Assembly (NCBI GenBank): GCA_964476835.1
Contig: CAYZCE010000008.1
Coordinates: 1 to 64,000 of the forward strand
DNA length: 64,000 nt
Source of the DNA: PALSA-926 sp964476835
GTDB lineage: Bacteria; Pseudomonadota; Alphaproteobacteria; Micavibrionales; UBA2020
Direction of reading: 5' to 3'
Positions 8,332-17,186 of this stretch are shown here, piece after piece. A program made the translations under genes and the position numbers. Below the pieces are notes generated by a model. It searched no databases. It saw nothing but the letters and a program-made list of their open reading frames with translations, and was not told the DNA's origin. Numbering within the stretch: position 1 is the stretch's first letter; each line of letters opens with the position of its first letter.

Positions 8332-8727
8332 TTAGAGCGACTGAAGGATCTGAGTGACTTTGTCGCTGTAACCCGAAAACTCTTTCGCACGTTTTTTCAG
8401 CAGGGGGCGATTGATGCTGTTGCCAACGGCGGATGCGGGCTTCCTGGCGACCTCGTCGAAGGACTTCCTGAGGCTATAAAGGATGTCGCGCGTGGTGCGC
8501 ATGGTCTCCCCGTTATCTGCGGCCTTTTCAAGGTCGGCCGCAGCTTCGCCGTAAATATTCGCTATCCCCATGTGGTTGTTGAATCCGCCGGAAATTAAAA
8601 CGCCGATCCGTTGAAAGATGTTTCCGTTGAGAAAACGATCGTTCTCTTGAGCGACTTTAGCGAGATATTGCTGGCACTTTTCCTGCAGCTGTTCTTTAAG
8701 CTTGGCGATCATCTGAAGGGAGGACAT
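8332..8727 (-). CDS. Hypothetical small helical protein
   Basis: I do not recognise this 131-residue protein. It appears fully helical and soluble, with a probable coiled coil in the first 40 residues (MIAKLKEQLQEKCQQYLAKV), a short glycine-containing middle (FQRIGVLISGGFNNHMGI) and a basic C-terminal helix. The ATG at 8727 has a strong AAGGAG site 9 bases upstream; reading from 8790 instead would add 21 residues and ignore that site. It is monocistronic, convergent with kup, and its base composition is less GC-biased than its neighbours, which could indicate recent acquisition. Confidence 0.7.
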   Translation of the reverse strand: MSSLQMIAKLKEQLQEKCQQYLAKVAQENDRFLNGNIFQRIGVLISGGFNNHMGIANIYGEAAADLEKAADNGETMRTTRDILYSLRKSFDEVARKPASAVGNSINRPLLKKRAKEFSGYSDKVTQILQSL

Positions 8728-8850
8728 GCGGCGAATCTCCTTAAAAAATAAAGCGAATGGCGAATGGCGTGAATAATGAACGAAATTCATAATTATGTCA
8801 ATTAAAAAGTGTGCGCGGCCTACAGACAGCGGCGGGGAGCCACTTCTTCC

Positions 8851-8880
8851 TTGCCTCGGGGCTTTTTCTTATGGTACTAC
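8851..8880 (+). promoter_or_regulatory. Probable sigma-70 promoter of tRNA-Val
   Basis: TTGCCT (8851-8856) and TACTAC (8875-8880) are separated by 18 bases and lie about 21 bases ahead of the tRNA. This is a moderate match to -35/-10 boxes. Confidence 0.45.
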
Positions 8881-8901
8881 CTATCCCGTTCTGATGCGTA
8901 T

Positions 8902-8976
8902 GCGCGTGTAGCTCAGTGGTAGAGCACTGCTTTGACATAGCAGGGGTAGAAAGTTCGATCCTTTCCACGCGCACCA
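8902..8976 (+). tRNA. tRNA-Val (anticodon GAC)
   Basis: A 75-nt class I tRNA. Acceptor strands GCGCGTG (8902-8908) and CACGCGC (8966-8972) pair fully. The D arm is GCTCAGTGGTAGAGC. The anticodon arm CTGCT/AGCAG carries anticodon GAC at 8934-8936. The T arm contains GTTCGATCC, and CCA is encoded at 8974-8976. A terminator follows directly. Confidence 0.97.
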
Positions 8977-8987
8977 TCAGCCCCATG

Positions 8988-9020
8988 AAAAAAGCCGGAC
9001 CCTTGAGGTCCGGCTTTTTT
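8988..9020. terminator. Bidirectional rho-independent terminator
   Basis: A run of A, then GCCGGACC, loop, GGTCCGGC and six T (9015-9020) make a near-perfect inverted repeat. It serves tRNA-Val on the plus strand and, with its A-run read as T on the other strand, the rpoN-hpf unit on the minus strand. Confidence 0.9.
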
Positions 9021-9037
9021 CATTCCTGAAACACCGC

Positions 9038-9613
9038 CTATTTCTTCGCCGACGCGGGGTCGACCCAGCCGATGTTGCCGTCCTTGCGGCGGTAGACCAT
9101 GTTGAGGCCGCCGTGCTTGGGGTTGCGGAACAAAAGCGCGGGCATGCCGCCCAGCTCGAGGCGCATCACGGCGTCGGCCACCGCCAGCGTCTGCACCGGC
9201 GCGGTCATTTCGGCGATGATGGCGGGCTCTTCGCCGCCTTCGACTTCTTCCTCGGCATCTTCGGCGCGGAAAGTGGTGTAGACCGCGCTCAGGTCGTCCG
9301 CCGCTTCATGCTTGCGGTGGTCGCGCAGGCGGTCCTTGTAGCGGCCGAGGCGCTTGCCGAGCATCTTCGCCGCGATGTCGAAGGCCGGGTAGGGATCGTC
9401 CGTCTCATGTTCGGATTGCAGCACGATGCCGCCGCCGCGCACGTGGATCGAGATGTCGGCCTTGAACAAATGCGGCTTCTCTTTTGAGAAGATCACCGTC
9501 GCCTCGATCGGGTCGCGGAAGTATTTCTGTGCCGTATGCGTCAGAATCTCTTCTACATGACCGCGCAGGCTGTCGCCCACATCGAGGTTCTTGCCTTTGA
9601 CCGTGAGTTGCAT
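9038..9613 (-). CDS. hpf: Ribosome hibernation promoting factor, long form
   Basis: A 191-residue long HPF (RaiA-type). It binds the decoding centre of 30S subunits and, through its C-terminal domain, pairs ribosomes into inactive 100S dimers in stationary phase. The N-terminal domain (about 1-100) contains LTVKGKNLDVGDSLRGHVEE and the basic KMLGKRLGRYKDRLRDHRK helix; an acidic linker follows; the C-terminal dimerisation domain has EMTAPVQTLAVADAVMRLEL, GMPALLFRN and YRRKDGNIGWVDP. It lies 78 bases downstream of rpoN on the same strand, the usual rpoN-hpf order. Confidence 0.97.
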   Translation of the reverse strand: MQLTVKGKNLDVGDSLRGHVEEILTHTAQKYFRDPIEATVIFSKEKPHLFKADISIHVRGGGIVLQSEHETDDPYPAFDIAAKMLGKRLGRYKDRLRDHRKHEAADDLSAVYTTFRAEDAEEEVEGGEEPAIIAEMTAPVQTLAVADAVMRLELGGMPALLFRNPKHGGLNMVYRRKDGNIGWVDPASAKK

Positions 9614-9691
9614 GTTGTTGTCCTTGAATTTGATGAAGAAAGTACCACCCTTAATATTGTAGGCGGGTCGTCTTAAAATAGCGTTAACGCC

Positions 9692-11155
9692 TTATTTACC
9701 TTGGGCTTTCAGCCGCCGGCGTTGCACCGAGGAGAGGATCTTCATCGCCTCGCGGTACTTGGCGACCGTGCGGCGCGCGATCGCGATGCCGGCTTCCGCC
9801 AGGCGGTCGACCAGGTCGTCGTCGGAGAGGACGGCGTCGGCGGCTTCCGCGTCGATCAGCGTCTTGATGCGCGCCTTGATGGCTTCCGACGAAAATTCCG
9901 CGGCGCCGTCGGATGTCGAGACGCCGGAGGTGAAGAAGTATTTCAGCTCGAACACGCCGCGCGGGGTGCCGATATATTTGCCGGTGGTGACGCGGCTGAC
10001 CGTGCTCTCGTGCATGGCGATCGCGTCGGCGACGTCCTTGAGCACCATGGGCTTGAGGTATTCGACGCCGTAGTTGAAGAAGGCTTCCTGCTGCAGGATG
10101 ATGTCGGTCGCGACTTTCATGATCGTCTGCGCGCGCTGGTCCATCGCTTTGACCAGCCAGTTGGCGGTGGCGAGCTGGTCGGAGAGGTATTCCTTATCCT
10201 GCTTGGTCTTCGCGCCCTTCTGGATCTCGGCGTAGTAGACCTTGTTGACCAGCACGCGCGGCAGCGTGTCGGCGTTGAGCTCCACCGCCCAGCCGCCGCC
10301 TTTGCTTTTCGGCAGCGGCTTCATGAGCACGTCGGGCACCACGGTCTGCGAGACGAAGTGGTCGAAATGCAGCGCGGGCTTGGGGTCGAGCGCCTTGATC
10401 TCCCCGATCATCTCGCGCAGGTCGTCGTCGTCGACGCCGCAGGCGGCCTTCAGTTTCTTGAGGTCGTGCCCGGCGAGCAGCTCGAGATTCTGGAGCAATT
10501 TCTCCATCGCCGGGTCGAGGCGGTTCTTCTCGCGCAGCTGCAGCGACAGGCATTCGCTGAGCGAGCGGGCGAAGATGCCGGCGGGATCGAGTTGCTGCAG
10601 GCGCGTGAGGATGCCCTCGATGCGCGCCGTATCGACGCCGAGCCGCGCGGCCAGCGCCTCGGCCGGCGTGCGGAAATAGCCGGCTTCGTCGAGATAGTCG
10701 AGCATCAAGACGGCGATCGCGCGATCGCGCGGCTCGGTGAAGTCGACATGGATCTGGTCGAGCAAATGGTCGCGCAGCGTCGTCGTCGCGGCCATGGTGT
10801 TCTCAAAGCCGTTCTCGGGGTCGTCGAAGGTGCTGTTGCCGCCCGCGCCGGTTCCGGCGAAAGCGGAGGTGGAATAATCCATGCCTTCTTTTTCTTCCGC
10901 CTTCTCGCTGAAGCCTTCGCCGGTGTCGAGCGGCGCTTCGTCCTGCTGCTGCGGTTCGCCCGCGGCTTCTTCGGCGGGTGCGTCTGGCCCTTGCGCGTCG
11001 TCGCGCTCGAGTAGCGGATTCTTCTCGAGTTCGGCCTCGATGAATTCGGAAAGCTCAAGGTTCGACAACTGCAGCAGCTTGATCGCCTGCTGCAATTGCG
11101 GCGTCATGCTGAGCGCCTGGCCTTGCCGTAGATCAAGACGTTGATTGATCGTCAT
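9692..11155 (-). CDS. rpoN: RNA polymerase sigma-54 factor RpoN
   Basis: A 487-residue sigma-54, which directs polymerase to -24/-12 promoters and needs enhancer-binding ATPases to open them. Region I is clear at the N-terminus (RQGQALSMTPQLQQAIKLLQ, residues about 9-28). An acidic region II follows, then the core-binding and DNA-binding parts, and the RpoN box ARRTVAKYRE at residues 460-469. The ATG at 11155 gives the canonical MTINQRLDLRQ start. In many alphaproteobacteria this gene follows lptB; here lptB is 31 kb away and rpoN is preceded by a divergent VanX-like gene. A flagellar sigma-54-type promoter is present at 45.5 kb. Confidence 0.98.
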   Translation of the reverse strand: MTINQRLDLRQGQALSMTPQLQQAIKLLQLSNLELSEFIEAELEKNPLLERDDAQGPDAPAEEAAGEPQQQDEAPLDTGEGFSEKAEEKEGMDYSTSAFAGTGAGGNSTFDDPENGFENTMAATTTLRDHLLDQIHVDFTEPRDRAIAVLMLDYLDEAGYFRTPAEALAARLGVDTARIEGILTRLQQLDPAGIFARSLSECLSLQLREKNRLDPAMEKLLQNLELLAGHDLKKLKAACGVDDDDLREMIGEIKALDPKPALHFDHFVSQTVVPDVLMKPLPKSKGGGWAVELNADTLPRVLVNKVYYAEIQKGAKTKQDKEYLSDQLATANWLVKAMDQRAQTIMKVATDIILQQEAFFNYGVEYLKPMVLKDVADAIAMHESTVSRVTTGKYIGTPRGVFELKYFFTSGVSTSDGAAEFSSEAIKARIKTLIDAEAADAVLSDDDLVDRLAEAGIAIARRTVAKYREAMKILSSVQRRRLKAQGK

Positions 11156-11220
11156 CCCTGAACTCCCTATACTCCTTATATCACAGACGCGCCGGCGCGC
11201 GGAGATTTTAAAGAGAAGAT

Positions 11221-11904
11221 ATGTCAAACGAGACGCTGGAAATCATCCCGACCTCTGCGTTAGTCGCCTTCGAGGACTTTGTCGGCAAATATCCCGTCAA
11301 GGTCGATCTCGTCTACGCGCAGCCGGCGCACCGCGACAACATGTTCGGATCCGGCATCTACCGCGCCGACGCGCGCATGCTCGCGCACCGCGACATGGCG
11401 GCGGTCGTGCTGCGCGCGGCGGAGATTTGCTTCAAGCGCAGCGGCTATATCTTCGAGCTGAAAGATTGCCTACGCACCGTCGAGGCGCAGGCGATGATGA
11501 TGGAGACCGACATCGTCAAGGCGCATCCGCATTGGACGGAAGAACCGAACCGCCTCCTGTCGCCGCCCGGGCGCGGCGGGCATCCGCGCGGCATGGCCGT
11601 CGACATCATCCTTCTCGACAAGAACGGCGACGACGTTGACATGGGCACGCGTTTCGATTTCCTGACTGAAGACCGCGCCAACAATCCCGCCGCGCGCAAC
11701 TACGCTAACTTCAGTGCCGAGGTGTTGCAGAACCGCCGCCTTCTCGAAGAAAGCATGATGGAAGCCGCCGCCGAAGCCGGGCGCGAGTTGCTGCCGCTAC
11801 CGCAGGAATGGTGGGACTTCCGCTTCCCGCACAGTTACACCAGCCGCTTCGCGCCGATCTGCGACAAGGATTTGCCGCCCGCGCTGCGGATGACGGCGCT
11901 ATAA
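11221..11904 (+). CDS. VanX/DdpX-like D-alanyl-D-alanine dipeptidase (M15)
   Basis: A 227-residue peptidase M15D family protein. Known members split D-Ala-D-Ala, for peptidoglycan turnover or glycopeptide resistance. Seen here: a GGHPRGMAVD motif (His121, Asp128) corresponding to the SxHxxGxAxD zinc motif, Arg85 in the DCLRTVEAQ segment, and EWWDFRFP at 196-203 corresponding to the family ExWH element. The third zinc ligand is thus Asp199 instead of the expected His. No signal peptide, as usual for cytosolic VanX/DdpX. Only 65 bases separate it from the divergent rpoN start. Function as a dipeptidase is likely but the ligand change leaves doubt. Confidence 0.82.
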   Translation: MSNETLEIIPTSALVAFEDFVGKYPVKVDLVYAQPAHRDNMFGSGIYRADARMLAHRDMAAVVLRAAEICFKRSGYIFELKDCLRTVEAQAMMMETDIVKAHPHWTEEPNRLLSPPGRGGHPRGMAVDIILLDKNGDDVDMGTRFDFLTEDRANNPAARNYANFSAEVLQNRRLLEESMMEAAAEAGRELLPLPQEWWDFRFPHSYTSRFAPICDKDLPPALRMTAL

Positions 11905-13659
11905 GCCGCTACGCTTCAGGTCGCGCAGGATGAAGCGTGACGGCGCCAATTTCTCGATCAACCGTGCAGGCAAAGGCATCGGGTCGCCCGTGATCATCGC
12001 TGCGATCATTTCCCCCGCCAGCGGTGCACCAGTCATGCCGAATGAACCAAACCCTGTTGAAATGTAAACCGCCGCGCGCGTTTCCGCGTCCTGGCTGTCG
12101 CGGTCGGGCGCTTTGCCGATCAACGGCAGGCGGTCCGGCGTGGTGGCGCGGTATCCGGCGCGGCCACCAACAATGGAGCTTGCGGTGAAACCGAACTGCG
12201 GCGTGGCGTCGTTCAGCGCCCGCAAGTTTTCAAGGTTGTCTGCATCGCGCGGTGCGGCGGCGGCGAGCGCCTCCTTCTGAAACGTCGCGCCTGCATAGTG
12301 CAGGCCGCCCACGGCAGGCGTGATGAAACCTTCGTGACAGATAACGCGGTCAAGCGATGCGGAAGTGGGCGTCGATGCGAGCGCCGTGACCTGTCCACGC
12401 ACAGGTCGCAGCGGCAAGTCGCGCACCAAGGCGCTGCTGTCCATGCCGAGGGCGATGACGATGGCGTCAGCCTCGATCTTGTTTAAATCTTCAATCATCG
12501 CGCCGGCCTGCATCGTGATGTGCGGATGGTCGGCCAGCGCGCGGCAGAATTCCGGCGGCGAGAGATATCCGCCGCCCGGCTGCCACAGGCCGCCGTCATA
12601 GGCCGCGTAGGCCGGCGCGTCATATTGCGCGGCAAGGGCGCGGTGGCGCGCGGCGCGTTCTTCGGTGAGGTCGAGGTGCAATACGCCGCACGGATTCCAC
12701 GACGGCAGTTTCAATGCACGCAAACGCGCGCGCGTCACGCTGAAGCCGTGCTGATAAAATGCGCCCAGCGACGATTCCGCCATCGTCAGCTTAGGGTAGA
12801 CGATGCCGACGGGGTTGCCGGAGGTTTCCGTGGCGATGCCACTACGGTCGATCAGCGTCACGCGGCATCCGCGTTCGGCAAGAGATCGTGCTGCTGCTGC
12901 CCCTGCAATCCCGGCGCCGAGCACCGTTACAGTCTTTTCTTGAGATGTGGATGCTGCGCCCGGTTTCTGCGCAACAGTCATATGCCACTTGCTGCCGAAG
13001 CCGTCTTCCTTGCGCACGTCAAGCCCGGCGGACTTCAGCACACGGCGCATGTCGCCCACCGATGAGAATGTGGCGAGTGTCCCACCAGGCGCGAGATGCT
13101 CGGCTACACCGCGCAGCAGGTTTTCTTCCCACATGTCGGCGTTGAGGCTCGGCGAGAAGCCGTCGAGATACCATGCATCGAAGTTGCCGCGCAATTCCGG
13201 CAGCAGGTCGCGTGCGTCGCCGAAGGCGAGGATCAGGCGCAGGCGCAGCGTGGGAAAAAAGAGGGCGTGGAAGCCCTCGATCATCGGCGGGTATTGTGCG
13301 GCCAGTTCGGCTGAAACATCGGTGAATTCAGGCCAGTGTGCGTGGATGCGCTTGAGGTCGGCGCCAGAGATGGGGTGTTTCTCGAACGAGACGTAGGTCA
13401 GTGTCGCGTTTTTTGGTGCACGCTCACGCCACAACTGTGCGGTCGCAAGGAAATTGAGGCCGCTGCCGAAGCCTAGTTCGGCTATACGAAAATTCGCTGC
13501 CGTCGCGAAGCGTTCGGGCAGGCGGTTACGTTCGAGAAAAACATAACGTTTCTCGGCAAGACCGTCCTGGTACTGGAAATAGACGTCGCCATAGTCGAGG
13601 CTCTTGAGCGTGCCGTCGTCAGACCATTGCAGACGGGCCGGTTTCAGTGGCACAATCAT
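11899..13659 (-). CDS. mnmC: Bifunctional tRNA mnm5s2U34 methyltransferase/oxidoreductase MnmC
   Basis: A 586-residue two-domain enzyme that completes the 5-methylaminomethyl-2-thiouridine modification at tRNA wobble position 34. The N-terminal methyltransferase (about 1-235) has the SAM loop ELGFGSGLNF at 61-70 and YLDGFSP at 164-170. The C-terminal FAD oxidase (about 243-586) has VTVLGAGIAGAAAARSL at 244-260, FYQHGFSVTRAR, and the FGSFGMTGAPLAGEMIA block near the end. The start at ATG 13659 (MIVPLKPARLQW) is preferred; the reading frame remains open upstream but has no family similarity there. It is convergent with the VanX-like gene, overlapping 6 bases. Confidence 0.96.
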   Translation of the reverse strand: MIVPLKPARLQWSDDGTLKSLDYGDVYFQYQDGLAEKRYVFLERNRLPERFATAANFRIAELGFGSGLNFLATAQLWRERAPKNATLTYVSFEKHPISGADLKRIHAHWPEFTDVSAELAAQYPPMIEGFHALFFPTLRLRLILAFGDARDLLPELRGNFDAWYLDGFSPSLNADMWEENLLRGVAEHLAPGGTLATFSSVGDMRRVLKSAGLDVRKEDGFGSKWHMTVAQKPGAASTSQEKTVTVLGAGIAGAAAARSLAERGCRVTLIDRSGIATETSGNPVGIVYPKLTMAESSLGAFYQHGFSVTRARLRALKLPSWNPCGVLHLDLTEERAARHRALAAQYDAPAYAAYDGGLWQPGGGYLSPPEFCRALADHPHITMQAGAMIEDLNKIEADAIVIALGMDSSALVRDLPLRPVRGQVTALASTPTSASLDRVICHEGFITPAVGGLHYAGATFQKEALAAAAPRDADNLENLRALNDATPQFGFTASSIVGGRAGYRATTPDRLPLIGKAPDRDSQDAETRAAVYISTGFGSFGMTGAPLAGEMIAAMITGDPMPLPARLIEKLAPSRFILRDLKRSGL

Positions 13660-13723
13660 CTCCCAGGTTGCGGCTTTACAGTTGCAGATGCACCCGCCCC
13701 CGTCAAGCGCCGGAGACATGCCC

Positions 13724-14572
13724 ATGATGACGCCCGAATTACAGGCCGAAATCGAGACCCACCTGAAGACCAAGATCGCGGCGATCACGCCGCTGTCGTC
13801 TGCCAATAACGCGCATATCTATAGCCTTGGGCTGAAAGACGGCCGCGCCTGCGTTGCCAAGGTGGCCGAGCGCGGGCTGGAGATCGAGGCTTACATGCTG
13901 CGCTTCCTGCGCGAGAAATCGAAGCTGCCGATCCCGGAAGTCTATTACAGCCACGATCACCTCATCCTGATGGAGTTCGTCGAATCCCATCACGGCCTCG
14001 ACGACGCGGCGACGCGCCATGCGGCGGAACTGCTCGCCGAGCTGCACCGTATCGGGAACGACACCTATGGTTTCGACCGCGACACGTTGATCGGCTTCCT
14101 GCGTCAGCCGAACGCGCCGTCGAAGGACTGGCCGAAGTTCTTCGTCGAGAACCGCCTCATGTACATGGCGGGCGAGGCCTTCAAGGAAAACAAGATCGAC
14201 AAGGCGCTGATGAAGAAGGTCGAGAAGCTTGCGGCCAAGGTCGGCAGCTATATCAAGAAGCCGAACCCGCCCGCGCTGATCCACGGCGACGTCTGGGGCG
14301 GCAACATTCTGGCGGCGCGCGGACGCATCGTCGCTTTCCTCGATCCGGCGATCTATTACGCCGACCCGGAAATGGAACTGGCCTTCATTCGCCTGCTCAA
14401 TACCTTCGGCGATGGGTTCTTCGCGCGCTACAACGAGATCAACCCGATCCAGCCCGGCTTTTTTGAAGAGCGCGCGGACATCTACAGCCTCTACCAGCTC
14501 TTCGTGCACACGCGCCTCTTCGGCGCCTCTTACGTCCGCAAGGCGCAGAAGATTGTCGACCGCTTCGTTTAA
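13724..14572 (+). CDS. Fructosamine kinase/APH-like phosphotransferase
   Basis: A 282-residue protein with the aminoglycoside phosphotransferase/fructosamine-3-kinase fold. Such kinases phosphorylate ketoamines on glycated proteins or small molecules. Visible: Lys46 in the ACVAKVAERG strand, a LILMEFVE hinge (80-87), catalytic loop LIHGDVWGGNIL (185-196, Asp189) and metal-binding Asp207 in AFLDPAIYYADPEMEL, the latter pattern being typical of the fructosamine kinase branch. Three ATGs lie close together; 13724 has the best spacing (8 bases) from the GGAG at 13712-13715. Divergent from mnmC; its stop overlaps that of the TetR gene. Confidence 0.88.
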   Translation: MMTPELQAEIETHLKTKIAAITPLSSANNAHIYSLGLKDGRACVAKVAERGLEIEAYMLRFLREKSKLPIPEVYYSHDHLILMEFVESHHGLDDAATRHAAELLAELHRIGNDTYGFDRDTLIGFLRQPNAPSKDWPKFFVENRLMYMAGEAFKENKIDKALMKKVEKLAAKVGSYIKKPNPPALIHGDVWGGNILAARGRIVAFLDPAIYYADPEMELAFIRLLNTFGDGFFARYNEINPIQPGFFEERADIYSLYQLFVHTRLFGASYVRKAQKIVDRFV

Positions 14573-15174
14573 ACGAGCTGTTCACCGAACAAGCCGACCG
14601 TGCGGCGCACGAAGTCGTCGATGTTCGCCGCGCCGAACTGGCTCAGGTTGATCTTGTCGTCGATCAGCAGGGATGTCAGGCCGTGGCAGAGGCTCCACAG
14701 CGCGACGGACAGGAACGGCGTGTCGTCGCCCGCGTTCTGGCGCTTCGACAGTGCGGCCGAGATCAGCGCATAGGATTTTCCGGCCGTCATCGCCAGCGTC
14801 GGGTATTCCTTCATGTCCTGCGCGCCGTTGGCCATCAGGCGGAAGAGGGGCTTATTGGCCAGCGCAAAGCGGATATAACTGGTGAGAAGCTTCTCCACAC
14901 GGGTGCGCGCGTCTTTATATCCGGTCGCGTCCTCGGCCATCTGCAGCGCGAGTTTCTGGTAGCCTGCCTCGGCGACGGCGGCGAGCAAATCTTGTTTGTC
15001 GCGGAAGTGGCTATAGGGGGCGGCGGGCGACACGTCGGTCGCTTGCGCGAGCGCGCGGAGGTTCAATCCCTCGATCCCCTGCGTGGCGATGATGCCGAGC
15101 GCGGCGTCGATCAACGCCGCGCGCAGCTGGCCGTGGTGATACCTGAACTTTTTTTGAAACGCCGCTTCCGTCAT
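14569..15174 (-). CDS. TetR/AcrR family transcriptional regulator
   Basis: A 201-residue TetR-type repressor. The N-terminal helix-turn-helix (about residues 8-55) reads LRAALIDAALGIIATQGIEG, LNLRALAQATDVSPAAPYSH, FRDKQDLLAAVA; the rest is an all-helical ligand domain. ATG 15174 has a G-rich site upstream; ATG 15189 is possible. It is divergent from the acyl-CoA ligase gene across 164 bases, the usual layout for a regulator of its neighbour, so control of the ligase by an acyl-CoA or fatty acid is a reasonable inference. I did not find a clear palindromic operator between them. Confidence 0.92.
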   Translation of the reverse strand: MTEAAFQKKFRYHHGQLRAALIDAALGIIATQGIEGLNLRALAQATDVSPAAPYSHFRDKQDLLAAVAEAGYQKLALQMAEDATGYKDARTRVEKLLTSYIRFALANKPLFRLMANGAQDMKEYPTLAMTAGKSYALISAALSKRQNAGDDTPFLSVALWSLCHGLTSLLIDDKINLSQFGAANIDDFVRRTVGLFGEQLV

Positions 15175-15338
15175 TGCCAAGACCCCCATCTTGCAGAACC
15201 CACACAGATTCTCTCATTACCCGGGCAGAGGGTCAAGACTATCTGCTTGTTTTTCAATATGATTTTGATGCTTTACGGCAGGGGAGTATTCTGATAAATA
15301 TTTGTCCTAATCTGAACATTTTCAAGAAAGTATATCTC

Positions 15339-17162
15339 ATGCCGAAAGACAACGAAAATCAGGCTTTTGAAAACTTCCCGTGGTCGAAAAATTATCCGGT
15401 TGATATCCAATGGAATTCCGAACTGCCGGAAATGACCATGATCGAGATGTTCGACCGCACGGTAAAGAACTTCAGCGACCGCACGGCGCTGAACTTCCTC
15501 GGCAAGAAGATGACGTACAAGGAATTGGGCGCAGCGGTAGATGCTTTCGCGCGCGGCTTGCAGGACCAGGGCATCGGTGTCGGTTCGACCGTCGGCGTCT
15601 GCCTCCCCAACACGCCTTTTTACCTGATCGCCTATTACGGTGCGATGAAGGCCGGCGCCCGCGTCGCCAACTTCGACCCGACCGCGCCCGCTGAATCCCT
15701 CGCGCAGCAGATCAATGACAGCCAGACCGACGCCCTCGTCGCCGTCAACCTGCTGGGCGACGCCACGCAGTGGCTCTACCCCAACGTCGAGAAGGCGCAA
15801 GCCCTGACCGGCCTCAAGAAAGTCATCGTCTGCGATTTCCCCGACGGCTTGCCGGGCAAGAAGAAAGTCCCCTTCAAAATCATCAACGGCCTGTGCAACG
15901 CCACCAAGGGCTGGGCATGGATGAACAAGAAGGTCACGGCGCTGCGCGACAAGCTGGGCGTCAAGGAAACCGTCGCTGTCAAGGCGGATGCGGCGCATCT
16001 CTTGTTCTCTGACCTCGTCAAGACTAAGGGCAAGCCTGCAAAGGTCGTCGCGAAGCCTTCCGACGTCGCGCTGCTGCAATATACCGGCGGCACCACCGGC
16101 GTGCCGAAGGGCGCGGCGCTGACGCACCGCAACCTGACCGCCAACGTGCAGCAGGCGCATCTCTGGTTCACCGGCGGCAAGCCGGGCGGCGAGAAGGAAA
16201 AGGTTTTCGCTGTTCTTCCGTTCTTCCACGTCTTCAGCATGACGGTGCAGATGAACCTCGCCGTCTACCTCGGCGCGGAACTCATCACCATGCCGAAGCC
16301 CGACCTCAAGCCGATGCTCGAGATCATCGACAAGGAAAAGCCGACGCTGTTCGCGGCCGTGCCCGCCCTCTACAAAAAGATGATCGACACCAAGAACATC
16401 AACGATTACGACCTGTCGTCGCTGAAGTACTGCATCTCCGGCGGCGCGCCGCTGCCGGTGACGGTGGCCAAGGCATTTACCGACCTGACCGGCGTCGAGA
16501 TCATCGAGGGCTACGGCCTTTCCGAGACCGCGCCGATCGTCATCGCCAACCCGCTGACGGGCGAGAAGAAGACCGGCTCCGTCGGCATGCCGGTGCCGCA
16601 GACCGAGGTGAAGTTCACCAGCATCGACGATCCCAATATCGTCGTGAAGATGTCCGAAGAAGGCGAGATCTGCCTGCGTGGCCCGCAGGTAATGAAGGAA
16701 TACTTCGGCCGCCCCGACGAGACCAAGAAGGTCTTCGACAAGGACGGCTACTTCCACACCGGCGATGTCGGCTACATGGATGCCGACGGCTATGTCTTCA
16801 TCACCGACCGCATCAAGGACATGGCGATCGTCAACGGCTTCAAGGCCTTCCCCAAGAAGACCGAAGAGGCGATCCGCCAGTTCGACGGCGTCTCCGAAGT
16901 CATCGTCGTCCCCATGCCGAACGAAAGCACCGGCGAAACGCTGGCGGCCTTCGTCCAGCCCAAGGAAGGTGTTACGCTGGATGCAGCGAAGTTGCATGAG
17001 TTCCTGAAAGAGAAACTCAAGTGGTACGAGACCCCGCTTGTCCAGAACATCGAGTTCCGCGACACCCTGCCGCTCACCAAGATCGGCAAGCCGGACAAGA
17101 AGCCGCTGAAGGAAGAAGTCAAGCAGCGCTTCGAGTCCCGCAAGGGCGGCCCGAAGCTCTAA
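15339..17162 (+). CDS. Long-chain-fatty-acid-CoA ligase (AMP-binding)
   Basis: A 607-residue ANL-superfamily ligase that activates fatty acids through an acyl-AMP to acyl-CoA. Motifs: A3 loop LLQYTGGTTGVPKGAAL, A5 EGYGLSETAPIV, A7 FHTGDVGYMDADGYVFITDR, A8 hinge RIKDMAIVNGFKAFP and a C-terminal KIGKPDKKPLKEE end. The last is unusual: instead of GKxxK/R the A10 lysine sits in KIGKPDKK. It is about 50 residues longer than the two tandem ligases at 49-52 kb, partly from an insertion near residues 205-240. The ATG at 15339 has a weak AAGAAAG site. Divergent from a TetR gene and followed by a terminator. Confidence 0.93.
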   Translation: MPKDNENQAFENFPWSKNYPVDIQWNSELPEMTMIEMFDRTVKNFSDRTALNFLGKKMTYKELGAAVDAFARGLQDQGIGVGSTVGVCLPNTPFYLIAYYGAMKAGARVANFDPTAPAESLAQQINDSQTDALVAVNLLGDATQWLYPNVEKAQALTGLKKVIVCDFPDGLPGKKKVPFKIINGLCNATKGWAWMNKKVTALRDKLGVKETVAVKADAAHLLFSDLVKTKGKPAKVVAKPSDVALLQYTGGTTGVPKGAALTHRNLTANVQQAHLWFTGGKPGGEKEKVFAVLPFFHVFSMTVQMNLAVYLGAELITMPKPDLKPMLEIIDKEKPTLFAAVPALYKKMIDTKNINDYDLSSLKYCISGGAPLPVTVAKAFTDLTGVEIIEGYGLSETAPIVIANPLTGEKKTGSVGMPVPQTEVKFTSIDDPNIVVKMSEEGEICLRGPQVMKEYFGRPDETKKVFDKDGYFHTGDVGYMDADGYVFITDRIKDMAIVNGFKAFPKKTEEAIRQFDGVSEVIVVPMPNESTGETLAAFVQPKEGVTLDAAKLHEFLKEKLKWYETPLVQNIEFRDTLPLTKIGKPDKKPLKEEVKQRFESRKGGPKL

Positions 17163-17186
17163 AAAGCTTCCGAAATAGAGCTTGAG

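Noticed and set aside
8798..8986. A short minus-strand frame
   Set aside because: It runs antisense through tRNA-Val and its upstream sequence, and the product has no family features.
15190..15338. TetR operator between the regulator and the acyl-CoA ligase
   Set aside because: No convincing palindrome of the usual length was found, so no site is annotated although regulation is likely.
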